Source: Mycobacterium sp. ACS1612
GTDB taxonomy: Bacteria; Actinomycetota; Actinomycetes; Mycobacteriales; Mycobacteriaceae
NCBI RefSeq assembly: GCF_001667505.1
Contig: NZ_LZHZ01000008.1
Location: 17,175-81,174 of the forward strand
Reading direction: 5' to 3'
Length of the DNA: 64,000 nucleotides
A program made the translations under genes and the position numbers. The notes beneath the pieces were generated by a model. That model was not told where the DNA came from. It made no database searches and saw only the letters and a program-made list of their open reading frames with translations. Positions 43,032 through 52,209 of this stretch are shown here, piece by piece (within the stretch, counting starts at the first letter, position 1; each line of letters opens with the position of its first letter).

Positions 43032-44432
43032 ATGTCTTTCGATGATTCGTCTCTTCCGCCGGTGCAGCGAGAGGAGGCCGAGGCCTTCGCAAGGGCGGTG
43101 GCAGGCCAGGTTCTGCTGCCAGGTGACGCGGGATACGACGCGGAACGCGCCGTCTTCAACCTGAATCACGAACTGGCGCCCGCGGTCATCGTGGTCGCAC
43201 AGAGCACCGCTGACGTCCAGGCGGCAGTCAAGTTCGCGGCGGGACAGCACCGGCCGGTCCTGGTGAAGACCACCGGCCATCAGATAGTCGGCACAGCGCG
43301 CGGCGCCGTGCTGATCACGACGCACCGGATGAGTGAAGTCACCATTGACCCCGTCCGTCGCACGGCCAGAGTCGGCGCCGGAACGATCTGGGCCGATGTG
43401 GTGCAGAAGGCGGCCGAAGTGGGGCTGGCACCGCTCAACGGGTCGAATCCCACGGTAGGGGTCATCGGTTACACCCTGGGCGGCGGTCTCAGTCCCACCC
43501 TAGGCCGCTCTCACGGGTACGCCGCAGACCACGTGCGCGCAGTCGACCTGGTGACCGCGGACGGCGAACTGCGGCATGTCGACGCGGATTCGGACCCGGA
43601 ATTGTTCTGGGCGCTGCGCGGCGGCAAGGGCAACTTCGGAGTCGTCACGGCGCTGGAATTCGACCTGTTCGCGGTGCCCCGCCTCTACGGCGGCGCGCTC
43701 TATTTCCCTGGCGAGCGCATGGCCGATGTCCTGCGAGCCTGGACGGCGTGGCACCCGACCACGCCGGAGACCATGAGTTCCTCATTCGCCGCGCTGCGCC
43801 TGCCGCCACTGCCCGAAATACCCGAACCGCTGCGCGATGCGTTCACAGTGTCGCTACGGATCGCCTACACGGGCACCGTCGAGGATGGCGAACGGATGAT
43901 TGCGCCGCTGCGGGCGATCGGTCCGGCGGTCCTCGACACCGTCGCGGACATGCCGTACGCCGACGTCGCGTCGATCCACAGCGAGCCGACCGACCCATTG
44001 CCTTACTACGAGCGCAGCATCACGCTGCGGGAGTTTCCCGAGAAGGCACAGGACAAGTTGGTCGACCTCGTCGGCGCGGACTCCGACACCACCCTGTGGA
44101 TCGCCGAGCTGCGTGCGCTTGGCGGCGCCTGGGATCGGCAGCCGGAAGTGCCCAACGCAGTGGCGACCAGGGGGCTGCCGTACGTCCTGCTGGGCGTCGA
44201 AGTCGGTCCATTGTCAGAGGAGCAGCGGCTCAAAGAATCGGTCGCCGGGCTGCTCGACGGCATGGCGCCGTGGCAGGGTGACCGGCGGGTGGTGAACAAC
44301 CTCGCTCCCGAAGAGGCGGCCGACGCAATCGCGATTTACGGGCCGCAATGCTACGCGCGACTCGCCGCCGTCAAGAAGACGTACGACCCGACCAACATGT
44401 TCCGCCTCAACCACAACGTCGTGCCGGCATAG
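43032..44432 (+). CDS. FAD-linked oxidoreductase, BBE (berberine bridge enzyme) family
   Basis: A 466-residue vanillyl-alcohol-oxidase-fold protein. The pattern VLVKTTGHQIVG carries the His that is often covalently linked to FAD; GGGLSPTLGRSHGYAADHV is the second FAD loop. The C-terminal BBE domain ends PTNMFRLNHNVVP. No Cys for a second flavin link is seen. It probably oxidises an alcohol, sugar or lipid. It is 37 bases upstream of mmpS and might share a transcript. Confidence 0.88.
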   Translation: MSFDDSSLPPVQREEAEAFARAVAGQVLLPGDAGYDAERAVFNLNHELAPAVIVVAQSTADVQAAVKFAAGQHRPVLVKTTGHQIVGTARGAVLITTHRMSEVTIDPVRRTARVGAGTIWADVVQKAAEVGLAPLNGSNPTVGVIGYTLGGGLSPTLGRSHGYAADHVRAVDLVTADGELRHVDADSDPELFWALRGGKGNFGVVTALEFDLFAVPRLYGGALYFPGERMADVLRAWTAWHPTTPETMSSSFAALRLPPLPEIPEPLRDAFTVSLRIAYTGTVEDGERMIAPLRAIGPAVLDTVADMPYADVASIHSEPTDPLPYYERSITLREFPEKAQDKLVDLVGADSDTTLWIAELRALGGAWDRQPEVPNAVATRGLPYVLLGVEVGPLSEEQRLKESVAGLLDGMAPWQGDRRVVNNLAPEEAADAIAIYGPQCYARLAAVKKTYDPTNMFRLNHNVVPA

Positions 44433-44469
44433 CTGATTTCGGTTGCGGTACACACGGGTTGAGTCACGA

Positions 44470-44889
44470 GTGCTGCGGCATTGGATGGTTTTGGTGGCGG
44501 TGCTGGTGGCCGCGTTGGCGGGGTTCGCGGTGTATCGGCTGAACGGGATATTCGGCTCCAAGGACGTCACCTCGACCCCGAGCGGGGCGGCCAACGAGAT
44601 TCACGCGTTCAACCCGAAGCATGTGGTGATGGAGGTGTTCGGGCCGCCGGACACGGTCGCGACCATCACCTACACCGATGTCAACGCCCAGCCGCAGCGG
44701 GTCGACAATGCGACGCTGCCGTGGACCTACGACACGACCACCACCCAGCCGGCCGTCTTCGTCAACGTCTCCGCCCAGGGCGACAGTGACTCGCTGGGCT
44801 GCCGGATCAAGATCGACGACGTGGTCAAGGACGAGAGAACGGTCAACGCGTTGAACGCCTTCACCTACTGCTTGGACAAATCCGGATGA
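44470..44889 (+). CDS. mmpS: MmpS-family membrane protein
   Basis: A 139-residue single-span protein with an outer beta-rich domain. FNPKHVVMEVFGPPDTVATITYTDVNAQPQR and the SLGCRI...NAFTYC cysteine pair match MmpS4/S5-type proteins. GTG at 44470 fits the known start layout; a TTG frame nine codons earlier is less likely. It overlaps mmpL by four bases. MmpS proteins assist MmpL export of siderophores or lipids. Confidence 0.9.
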   Translation: MLRHWMVLVAVLVAALAGFAVYRLNGIFGSKDVTSTPSGAANEIHAFNPKHVVMEVFGPPDTVATITYTDVNAQPQRVDNATLPWTYDTTTTQPAVFVNVSAQGDSDSLGCRIKIDDVVKDERTVNALNAFTYCLDKSG

Positions 44890-47720
44890 GCCAACACCTG
44901 GCCATATGGGTGCGACGGTTGTGTGTGCCGATCGCGTTGTTCTGGTTGGCGACCGCGGCGATCACGAACGTGTTCGTGCCGCAGCTGGAGAAGGTCGGCG
45001 AAGAGCACAACGTGGCGTTGAGCTCGCCGAGTTCGCCGTCGCTGCAGGCGTTTCAGCGCATCGGCAAGGTGTTTGGTGAGTTCGATTCCGATAGCGCTGC
45101 GATGGTGGTGCTGGAGGGGAATCAGCCGTTGGGTGCGCAGGCGCACCGCTACTACGACGAGTTGGTCAAGCGGTTCAACGCCGACACCAAGCATGTGCAA
45201 CATGTGCAGGATTTCTGGGGCGATCCGCTAACCGCGGCGGGCTCGCAGAGCCCGGACGGTAAAGCCGCCTACGTGCAGGTGTTTTTGGCGGGCAATCAGG
45301 GTGAGGCGCTGTCGCTGGAGTCGGTCGACGCGCTGCGCGACATCATCGCCAAAACGCCTGCACCACCGGGCATTCACGCCTACGTCGCCGGCTCGGCCGC
45401 GCAAATCGCCGACCAATTCGAGATCGGCAACGCGAGCACTGTGCCGGTTACGCTGCTGACGGTCGCGGTGATCGCGGTGATGTTGCTGATCGTCTACCGA
45501 TCGCCGGTAACCATGGTTTTGGCACTGCTCACGGTGCTGGTTCAGATGGCGGCCGCGCGGGGGCTCGTCTCGTTTTTGGCCAACGTGGGACTCATTGGGC
45601 TGTCGACGTATTCGACGAACATCTTGACACTGTTGGTCATCGCCGCCAGCACCGACTACGTCATCTTCCTGCTCGGCCGCTACCACGAGCAGCGCAACAG
45701 GGGGGTGGACCGAGAGGCTGCCTTCCACAATATGTACCGGTCGACCTCTCACGTGATCCTGGGATCGGGGCTGACGATCGCGGGTGCGGCGGCGTGCCTG
45801 TACTTCACCCGGTTGCCGTACTTCCAGAGCCTGGGCATCCCGGCGGCGATCGGCGTGCTCGTGTCACTGGTCGCCTCTCTGACCCTTGCACCGGCGGTGG
45901 TGGCGGTGGGCGCTCGGTTCGGGCTGTTGGACCCCAAGCGTAAGACCGCCACGCGCACCTCCCGGCGGATCGGGACCGCGATCGTGCGGTGGCCGGGACC
46001 AATCCTGATCGCCACGATGGCGTTAGCGTTCATCGGGCTGGCGGCGCTGTCCGGGTACAAGGTCAGCTACGACATCGGCGAGTACATGCCGGCCAGTGCG
46101 CCGTCGAATGTGGGGTATGCGGCCGCCGAGCGGCACTTCTCCAAGGCGCGGCTGAATCCTGAACTGTTGATGATCGAGGCCGACCACGATCTGCGCAATC
46201 CCACCGACATGATTTTATTGGAGCGGGTGGCCAAGGCGGTGTTCCACACCGACGGCATCGCCCAGGTGCAGTCGATCACCCGACCGTTGGGCACGCCGCT
46301 GGACAACACCTCGATCCCGTTCCAGCTCAGCGCCAACAGCGCCGCACAGATCAACAACCTGCCGTTCCAACAGGATCGGGCCTCCGACCTGCTGCGGCAG
46401 GTTCAGGTCATCAACGACTCGATCGACGTGCTGCGCCAGCAGTACGCGTTGCAGCAGCAATCCAGCGCGATCACCCACGAGCAGAGTCAGGCGTTTCAGG
46501 ACACTGTGGCCACCGCGCAGAACCTGCGCGACAAGATCGCCGACTTCGACGATTTCTTCCGCCCGCTGCGGAACTACTTCTATTGGGAGCCGCACTGTTT
46601 CGACATCCCGGCGTGCTGGGCGTTGCGGTCGCTGTTCGACGCGCTCGACGGCATCAACGAGTTGACCGATCAGCTGGCCAACGTCTCGGGCAGCATCGCC
46701 AAGCTCGATGAGTTGCAGCCGAAGTTGTTGGCGCTGATTCCGCCGCAGATCGCCAACCAGGAGACCAACCGCGACCTGACGATGACCAACCATGCGACCA
46801 CGTCGGGGATCTACGACCAGACCGCCAAGGCGTTGGAGAACTCGACGCAGTTGGGGGCGGCCTACAACGCGTCGAAGACTGATGATTCGTTCTATCTGCC
46901 GCCGGAGGCGTTCAGTAACCCGGAGTTCCTGCGCGGGCTCAAGCTGTTCTTGTCGCCGGACGGCAAGGCCGCGCGGATGATCATCACCCATGACGTGGAT
47001 CCCGCGACGCCGGAAGGCATTTCGCATATCGATCCGGTCAGGCACGCAGCCGAAGAAGCGGTCAAGGGGACACCGTTGGCGGGGTCGAAGATCTATATCG
47101 GCGGCACGGCGTCGACGTACAAGGACATCGCCGAGATGGCGCACTACGACCTGATCATCGCCGGCATCGCGTCGTTGAGCCTGATCCTGCTGATCATGTT
47201 GTTCATCACCCGAAGCCTGGTGGCGGCGTTGGTGATCGTCGGCACGGTGGCACTGTCACTGGGCGCCTCGGTCGGCGTATCGGTGTTGGTCTGGCGATAT
47301 CTCCTGGGTATCCAGTTGTATTGGGTGATCCTGCCGTTGTCCATCATCCTGCTACTAGCGGTGGGCTCGGACTACAACCTGCTGTTGGTGTCCCGGTTCA
47401 AGGAAGAGATCCACGCGGGCATCAACACCGGCATCATCCGGTCCATGGCAGGCACCGGGTCGGTGGTGACCGCCGCCGGGTTGGTGTTCGCCTTCACCAT
47501 GGCAGCTTTCATCTACAGCGACCTGCGGGCGCTCGGACAGATCGGGACGACGATCGCGCTGGGTCTGCTGTTCGACACCCTGATCGTGCGGTCGTTCATG
47601 ACACCGTCGATCGCCGCGCTGCTGGGACGGTGGTTCTGGTGGCCGCTGCCGGTGCGCCAACGACCGACTCCAACGGTTACGCACCGTGGTCCACCACGAG
47701 CGGCGCGAGCATCTCGATGA
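44886..47720 (+). CDS. mmpL: MmpL-family RND transporter
   Basis: A 944-residue RND protein with about 12 spans in two halves and two large outer loops. The proton-relay region STDYVIFLLGRYHE in the first half and GSDYNLLLVSRFKEE in the second are the MmpL signatures. The long second loop has a coiled-coil (LRQQYALQQQSSAITHEQ) as in MmpL4/L5. Cargo may be a lipid, siderophore or drug. Its end overlaps the convergent TetR gene by 44 bases. Confidence 0.93.
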   Translation: MSQHLAIWVRRLCVPIALFWLATAAITNVFVPQLEKVGEEHNVALSSPSSPSLQAFQRIGKVFGEFDSDSAAMVVLEGNQPLGAQAHRYYDELVKRFNADTKHVQHVQDFWGDPLTAAGSQSPDGKAAYVQVFLAGNQGEALSLESVDALRDIIAKTPAPPGIHAYVAGSAAQIADQFEIGNASTVPVTLLTVAVIAVMLLIVYRSPVTMVLALLTVLVQMAAARGLVSFLANVGLIGLSTYSTNILTLLVIAASTDYVIFLLGRYHEQRNRGVDREAAFHNMYRSTSHVILGSGLTIAGAAACLYFTRLPYFQSLGIPAAIGVLVSLVASLTLAPAVVAVGARFGLLDPKRKTATRTSRRIGTAIVRWPGPILIATMALAFIGLAALSGYKVSYDIGEYMPASAPSNVGYAAAERHFSKARLNPELLMIEADHDLRNPTDMILLERVAKAVFHTDGIAQVQSITRPLGTPLDNTSIPFQLSANSAAQINNLPFQQDRASDLLRQVQVINDSIDVLRQQYALQQQSSAITHEQSQAFQDTVATAQNLRDKIADFDDFFRPLRNYFYWEPHCFDIPACWALRSLFDALDGINELTDQLANVSGSIAKLDELQPKLLALIPPQIANQETNRDLTMTNHATTSGIYDQTAKALENSTQLGAAYNASKTDDSFYLPPEAFSNPEFLRGLKLFLSPDGKAARMIITHDVDPATPEGISHIDPVRHAAEEAVKGTPLAGSKIYIGGTASTYKDIAEMAHYDLIIAGIASLSLILLIMLFITRSLVAALVIVGTVALSLGASVGVSVLVWRYLLGIQLYWVILPLSIILLLAVGSDYNLLLVSRFKEEIHAGINTGIIRSMAGTGSVVTAAGLVFAFTMAAFIYSDLRALGQIGTTIALGLLFDTLIVRSFMTPSIAALLGRWFWWPLPVRQRPTPTVTHRGPPRAARASR

Positions 47721-48276
47721 GCGCCACCTTGGTCGCGCGCTTGCTGAGTCCCGAGTTGATCCGTAGCACCTCCCACGTGTGCACATCGCAGATGGCGACC
47801 AGTTGCGCCAACCGGCGATTACGCTCGGCCCTGGGCAGGCCGGCGAGAGTGTCGGAGAAAGCCTGCTCACACCATCTGCGGTGGCCCGTCCGGCCGGCGG
47901 CGAGGATGTCGCGAACCGCCGGGGTAGTGGCCTCTTCGGCGAGCATCTTGAGCGTGAGTCGGCCTGAGAGTTCGTAGTTGTGAACCAGATTGGCGACCAC
48001 GTCGTCGAGGACATTGGGACGGGCCCGGCCGCGGCGTTCGACCACTTCGCTACCCATTTCGGCGAACATGGCGGCGAACACCGCATCCTTGTCACCGAAC
48101 CGACGCAACACGGTCTGCGTCCGCACTCCGGAACGGGCGGCAATGTCGGCAAGGGTGATCTCAGCGAAGGGCCTGTCGGCGAACAGTTCCCAAGTGGCTT
48201 CGAGTATCGCGGTGGCCGTACGCGCGGTGCTGACGGCGCGCGCGGTCATCCGGTACGGCCGCGTGGCGCCTTTCAT
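47677..48276 (-). CDS. TetR-family regulator beside mmpS-mmpL
   Basis: A 199-residue repressor with helix-turn-helix FAEITLADIAARSGVRTQTVLRRFGDKDAV. The start is uncertain: ATG at 48276 or 48249, neither with a clear ribosome site. It converges on mmpL and is a candidate regulator of it, as Rv0678-like repressors regulate mmpL5, though those are of MarR type. Confidence 0.82.
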   Translation of the reverse strand: MKGATRPYRMTARAVSTARTATAILEATWELFADRPFAEITLADIAARSGVRTQTVLRRFGDKDAVFAAMFAEMGSEVVERRGRARPNVLDDVVANLVHNYELSGRLTLKMLAEEATTPAVRDILAAGRTGHRRWCEQAFSDTLAGLPRAERNRRLAQLVAICDVHTWEVLRINSGLSKRATKVALIEMLAPLVVDHGA

Positions 48277-48317
48277 ATTGGTGACCGTAACGCGAAAACG
48301 TGGCCCGCACGAACGCT

Positions 48318-48384
48318 CCCGACGAGTGTGGAGTCGGTACACGCGAAGCGGAAGTGACCGTGCAATGAGTCCACACTCGTCGGG
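48318..48384. repeat. 15-bp inverted repeat with 37-bp loop
   Basis: CCCGACGAGTGTGGA at 48318-48332 is perfectly complementary to TCCACACTCGTCGGG at 48370-48384. It lies between the TetR start and the stop of the small secreted protein gene, both on the minus strand, so it could terminate transcription of the latter. The long loop is unusual for a terminator. Confidence 0.55.
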
Positions 48385-48390
48385 GTCGCG

Positions 48391-48693
48391 CTAGCCCATC
48401 GCGAAAACGGGCAGGCGATCCACCCGCGTCAGCACCGAGTGCTTCGGCGGAACGCTGGGGCCGGGGCCGGCCTCCTCTAGCTTCGCCTCGTGGTCGATCC
48501 AGCATTCGCCGGTGCGTTCGTCGTAGTCGCCTCCGTAGAAGACGCAGCACACACCGATGCCGTCGGTGTCCTGATGATCGGCGACGCATTCCCAGAAGTC
48601 GTCGCTCACCGGAGCGGCGGCCGCGTTCGCGGCGAGTCCGATAGCAAGGCCGCTCACCATCACGGCGGCGACCAACGAGCCCTGGATGTTCAT
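48391..48693 (-). CDS. Small secreted Cys-rich protein, paralogue 1
   Basis: A 100-residue protein with a signal peptide (LVAAVMVSGLAIGLAANAAAA, cleaved near residue 27). The mature part has WECVADH, then CCVFYGG and GECW, so four cysteines likely form two disulfides. It is homologous to the gene upstream, and overlaps it by four bases. I recognise no named family. The start is set by the signal peptide and overlap. Confidence 0.75.
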   Translation of the reverse strand: MNIQGSLVAAVMVSGLAIGLAANAAAAPVSDDFWECVADHQDTDGIGVCCVFYGGDYDERTGECWIDHEAKLEEAGPGPSVPPKHSVLTRVDRLPVFAMG

Positions 48694-49028
48694 CGCACCA
48701 GCTCGGCGAGACGACCCGGCGTGACCCGCGGACCCTTCGGTGGCGCCGAGGTACCCGGGTCGACCGAAACAGTGTCGAGCGTGGATTTCGGCGGTTCGCC
48801 GCGGTCCAGACTGCACTCATACATGTACTGGCTCGGGTCCCACGTGCCGCCGTAGAAGATGCAGCACGTTTCGGCGCCGACCTTGTCGGGATGGTCGGCG
48901 ACGCACTCCCAGTAATCCGACATCGTCGAGTTGTTTGGTTGGGCGTCGGCAGCCGCTGCGAATCCGACGGCGAGTCCTGTGGCGAGAGCGGCTGAGGCCA
49001 TCAGCCGCCGCATGGTGGTGGTGTGCAT
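48690..49028 (-). CDS. Small secreted Cys-rich protein, paralogue 2
   Basis: A 112-residue secreted protein with a basic start and signal peptide ending ADAQ. It shares the core WECVADHPD...CCIFYGG...YEC with its neighbour, with the same spacing of the first three cysteines. The Pro-rich tail differs. AAAAGAGA precedes the ATG. The two genes are a tandem duplication. Confidence 0.75.
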   Translation of the reverse strand: MHTTTMRRLMASAALATGLAVGFAAAADAQPNNSTMSDYWECVADHPDKVGAETCCIFYGGTWDPSQYMYECSLDRGEPPKSTLDTVSVDPGTSAPPKGPRVTPGRLAELVR

Positions 49029-49433
49029 GGGCGTCTCTTTTCGTGGGCGGGACCGCCTGTTTGCACTGCTGGCGGCCTGGTGCAGCCAATTTTGAAAAGA
49101 CGCACCGCTCGCCGGAACGGGGCACACACCGCTACCGGCCGGTCGCTGGACGGGGATACGGCGTGCAACGCGAGTAGGGGATTAGGGAGCCGCCGAGTAG
49201 CCGGCTGTTTTACGGAAAGCGAACACGCCTGATGCGGGCGGCGACTCGGTCACCGTCGCCCGCGACCGGGCCGAGATTTGCCTGCGGCCTGAAAGCTGAC
49301 AGTCAGAGGATTAGACCAAAGTTGCCCGCAGTGCGGCCGGCAACAGTAAACGCCGGAATATTACTGTCCGACAATAACTTTCGTGAATCACCTCGACGTG
49401 TCAGCAGGTCCCCAACCGTGATACACCACTCCT
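49029..49433. other. 405-bp intergenic region with an AT-rich promoter block
   Basis: The region separates the divergent small secreted protein genes and the OFA-type transporter. The AT-rich stretch at about 49350-49385 (AATATTACTGTCCGACAATA) is likely a promoter for the transporter. I see no credible gene. Confidence 0.45.
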
Positions 49434-50807
49434 GTGAATGCGCCATTTTTCAGTCGGGAACGAATCATCGCGCCGCCAGGCTGGAGTCGCTGGTTGGTGC
49501 CGCCCGCCGCGTTGTCGATCCACCTGTCGATCGGCGCCGCGTACTCGTGGAGCGTGTTCAAGAAACCGCTGGAAGGCGCGCTGCACATCTCCGGAACCCT
49601 GAGCGCCCTTCCGTTCACCGTCGGCATCGTCATGCTCGGCCTTTCCGCCGCTGTCTTCGGCACCTGGGTGGACCGCAGAGGCCCGCGCGCCGCCATGTTC
49701 GTCGCGATGTGCTGCTTCTGCGGCGGCTGGTTGGTCGGTTCTGCCGGACTGGCGCTGCACACGTACTGGTTGGTGCTGCTCGGCTATGGCCTGCTGGGCG
49801 GAATCGGCTGGGGCATCGGGTACATCTCCCCGGTTTCGACCTTGATGAAGTGGTTCCCCGACAAGCCCGGGATGGCCACCGGGTTGGCGATCATGGGATT
49901 CGGTGGTGGTGCGTTGATCGCATCGCCGTGGTCGACGGCGATGCTCGGCCTGTTCGGCGCCACCGCAGCAGGCATCTCGAAAACCTTCCTGGTGCATGGG
50001 TTGGTGTATGCGGTGTTCATGTCGCTGGGTTGGTTGTTGGTGCGGGTGCCGCGATCGGACTGGAAGCCACACGGATGGACACCGGCGCCCCCGACCGTGG
50101 GCACGATGGTCTCCGTCGGCCAGGTGTCGGCCAACAACGCCCTGAAGACGCCGCAGTTCTGGCTGCTTTGGGTGGTGTTGTGTTTCAACGTGACTGCGGG
50201 GATCGGCATCCTGGAGAAAGCGTCGCCGATCTATCAGGACTTCTTCCCCGGCAACGCCGCCGCTGCCGCGCTCGCCGCCGCCGCCGCCGGTTATGTGGCC
50301 CTGCTGTCGCTGTCGAACATGTTGGGCCGCATCGGTTGGTCAAGCCTGTCCGATGTGATCGGCCGCAAGAACGCCTACCGGATGTACCTCGGCGTGGGTG
50401 CGCTGTTGTATCTCACGCTCACGGTGATGCAGAACTCGAACAAGGTCGTGTTCCTGATCGCCACCATGCTGATCCTGTCGTTCTACGGCGCCGGTTTCGC
50501 GACCGTTCCCGCTTACCTGCGCGACCTGTTCGGCACTCATCAGGTGGGCGCGATCCACGGTCGGCTCCTGACGGCCTGGTCGGTGGCGGGCATTCTCGGG
50601 CCGATCATCGTCAACGCGATCGCCGACAGCCAGGAGGCCGCGGGCAAGTCAGGTCCGGCGCTGTACACGCTGTCGTTCTCGATCATGATCGCGCTGTTGG
50701 TCGTCGGCCTGGTCTGCAACGAACTGATCAGGCCCGTCAACCAGAAGTGGCACGAGCCAACCGAATCCGTTGAATCCGACGCGGCAGTCGAGGAGGCTGT
50801 GCGATGA
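49434..50807 (+). CDS. OFA-family MFS transporter (oxalate/formate antiporter-like)
   Basis: A 457-residue protein with about 12 spans. AAYSWSVFKKPLE in the first span region, GTWVDRRGPR in loop 2-3 and GRIGWSSLSDVIGRKNAY in loop 8-9 match the OFA group. These carry oxalate, formate, lactate or other carboxylates. GTG start. It overlaps by four bases a 47-residue membrane protein typical of a small subunit. Confidence 0.88.
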   Translation: MNAPFFSRERIIAPPGWSRWLVPPAALSIHLSIGAAYSWSVFKKPLEGALHISGTLSALPFTVGIVMLGLSAAVFGTWVDRRGPRAAMFVAMCCFCGGWLVGSAGLALHTYWLVLLGYGLLGGIGWGIGYISPVSTLMKWFPDKPGMATGLAIMGFGGGALIASPWSTAMLGLFGATAAGISKTFLVHGLVYAVFMSLGWLLVRVPRSDWKPHGWTPAPPTVGTMVSVGQVSANNALKTPQFWLLWVVLCFNVTAGIGILEKASPIYQDFFPGNAAAAALAAAAAGYVALLSLSNMLGRIGWSSLSDVIGRKNAYRMYLGVGALLYLTLTVMQNSNKVVFLIATMLILSFYGAGFATVPAYLRDLFGTHQVGAIHGRLLTAWSVAGILGPIIVNAIADSQEAAGKSGPALYTLSFSIMIALLVVGLVCNELIRPVNQKWHEPTESVESDAAVEEAVR

Positions 50808-50947
50808 CCGAGGGTGAACTCCACGAATACCAGCCCACCGTGCCGAAGGTGTACATCGCGCTGGCGTGGGCGTGGGCTGGTATCCCATTCCTCTACGGTG
50901 TCTACGAACTGCTGATCAAGGTCACCCAGCTGTTCAAGACGGGGTAA
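50804..50947 (+). CDS. MFS transporter small subunit-like protein
   Basis: A 47-residue protein: a short polar start, then VYIALAWAWAGIPFLYGVYE and LLIKVTQLF, forming one membrane helix. GAGGAGG lies ahead of the ATG inside the transporter gene, and the ATGA overlap couples translation. I recall similar mini-proteins annotated as small subunits of OFA transporters; a helper or stabilising role is inferred. Confidence 0.8.
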   Translation: MTEGELHEYQPTVPKVYIALAWAWAGIPFLYGVYELLIKVTQLFKTG

Positions 50948-50954
50948 GCGCGCC

Positions 50955-51017
50955 GCCCGAATGGCCGGTTATCGCACACGACAAGCGAATTCGCGTGCCG
51001 TAAGTGGCCACTCGGGC
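50955..51017. terminator. Inverted repeat between convergent genes
   Basis: GCCCGAATGGCC at 50955-50966 pairs with GGCCACTCGGGC at 51006-51017 with one mismatch. An inner GCGAATTCGC palindrome lies in the loop. It sits between two converging stop codons and probably ends both transcripts. Confidence 0.5.
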
Positions 51018-51024
51018 ACAGCGA

Positions 51025-52209
51025 TTACTTCTTGACGGTGTGCTGCGGGCCCTGCGCCTTCTTGTACAACGCCTTGAGCATCCGGTCGCGGAAGGCGGCG
51101 TTGTCGATCATCTTGATGCCCGCGTTCGCGAACTTCGGGTAGCCAAGCAGCTTGTGGAAGTAGCGGCCACGCCGGTACTCCTTGCCCCACGCGGCTTCCA
51201 TCCGCTGCGCATAGTTGGTGAAGTCGTCGGGGCCGCCGTTCTGCAGCGCGGCGATCGCGCATTCGCCTGCGGCCAAACCGGATTCCAGCGCCTTGGAGAT
51301 GCCCGCACCGGATGCCGGCTTACCCGCACCAAGCGAGTCGCCGGTGAACAGCACGCCGGGCCGCCACGGCGGCCACGCGGTGAAGCCCATCGGCAGCCGC
51401 CACGCACGCACACTCTTGTTCTTCTTCAACTCCTCGATGGGCGGCAATTCCCACTCGCGCGGCAGCGTGCGCAGGAACTCGCCGAGGAACTGCGTGGCGT
51501 TGATGGACTGCCAGTTCTTGTAGCTGTTGACGTAACCGAGTCCAATGTTGAACAGGCCGTTGCCCATTGGGAATACCCAGCCGTAGCCGGGCAGCTGATC
51601 GCCCTGGAACGCCAGCTTCAGATAGATGTCGAGGCTGTCGGAATCCGGCCGGTTGGCGTGCATCTCGGAGCGGATCGCGATCGCCGAGTAGCCGTTGTAC
51701 TCCGAGTCGATCTTCAGCGCCCGCTTGATGGGGGAGTAGGCGCCGTCGGCCGCGATCACCGCGTCGCCGTACACCTTCTCACCGCTCTTGCACGTCACAC
51801 CCACTACGCGGCCGTTCTCGACGATCGGCCCGGTCACCTCCGACGACTGACGCACCTCGGCGCCCGCCGACTCGGCGTGCTTGAGCAACAGCGTGTCCAG
51901 GTGCTCACGGCTGACGGTGTGGCCGTGATCCGGCATGCCGGGCCGCTTCGGGAAGGACAACTCCCACTGGCTGGGGCTGAACACCGTGACGCGGTTGACG
52001 CGGTGGAATTCGGCGACCTCGTGGGCTAGGCCCATCTTCTGCAGATAGCTCACCGCGCGGGCGGTCAGGCCGTCACCACACGGTTTGGCCCGTGGGAACT
52101 CGGCCTTGTCCAGAACCACCACTTTGGCGCCGGTCTGCGCGGCCTGCCACGCCGCGGCCGAGCCCGAGGGCCCGCCACCCGCGATGACCAGGTCGTAACG
52201 CTGCGTCAT
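51025..52209 (-). CDS. Geranylgeranyl reductase-family flavoprotein (MenJ-like)
   Basis: A 394-residue FAD enzyme with VIAGGGPSGSAAAWQAA, the PCGDGLTARA motif typical of the geranylgeranyl reductase family, and GVLFTGDSLGAGKPASGAGI. In mycobacteria MenJ reduces a double bond of menaquinone; this protein is a paralogue in the same style. The ATG at 52209 follows GAGAGAG. It is divergent from the TetR gene. Confidence 0.87.
   Translation of the reverse strand: MTQRYDLVIAGGGPSGSAAAWQAAQTGAKVVVLDKAEFPRAKPCGDGLTARAVSYLQKMGLAHEVAEFHRVNRVTVFSPSQWELSFPKRPGMPDHGHTVSREHLDTLLLKHAESAGAEVRQSSEVTGPIVENGRVVGVTCKSGEKVYGDAVIAADGAYSPIKRALKIDSEYNGYSAIAIRSEMHANRPDSDSLDIYLKLAFQGDQLPGYGWVFPMGNGLFNIGLGYVNSYKNWQSINATQFLGEFLRTLPREWELPPIEELKKNKSVRAWRLPMGFTAWPPWRPGVLFTGDSLGAGKPASGAGISKALESGLAAGECAIAALQNGGPDDFTNYAQRMEAAWGKEYRRGRYFHKLLGYPKFANAGIKMIDNAAFRDRMLKALYKKAQGPQHTVKK

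Noticed and set aside
49232..50773. A 513-residue plus-strand frame overlapping the OFA transporter
   Set aside because: It is a different frame of the transporter, which has clear membrane spans and MFS motifs; the alternative is Arg-rich and lacks any fold signature.
36920..52209. A prophage or integrative element between nrdE and nrdF
   Set aside because: No integrase, phage structural gene, tRNA target or flanking direct repeat was visible.
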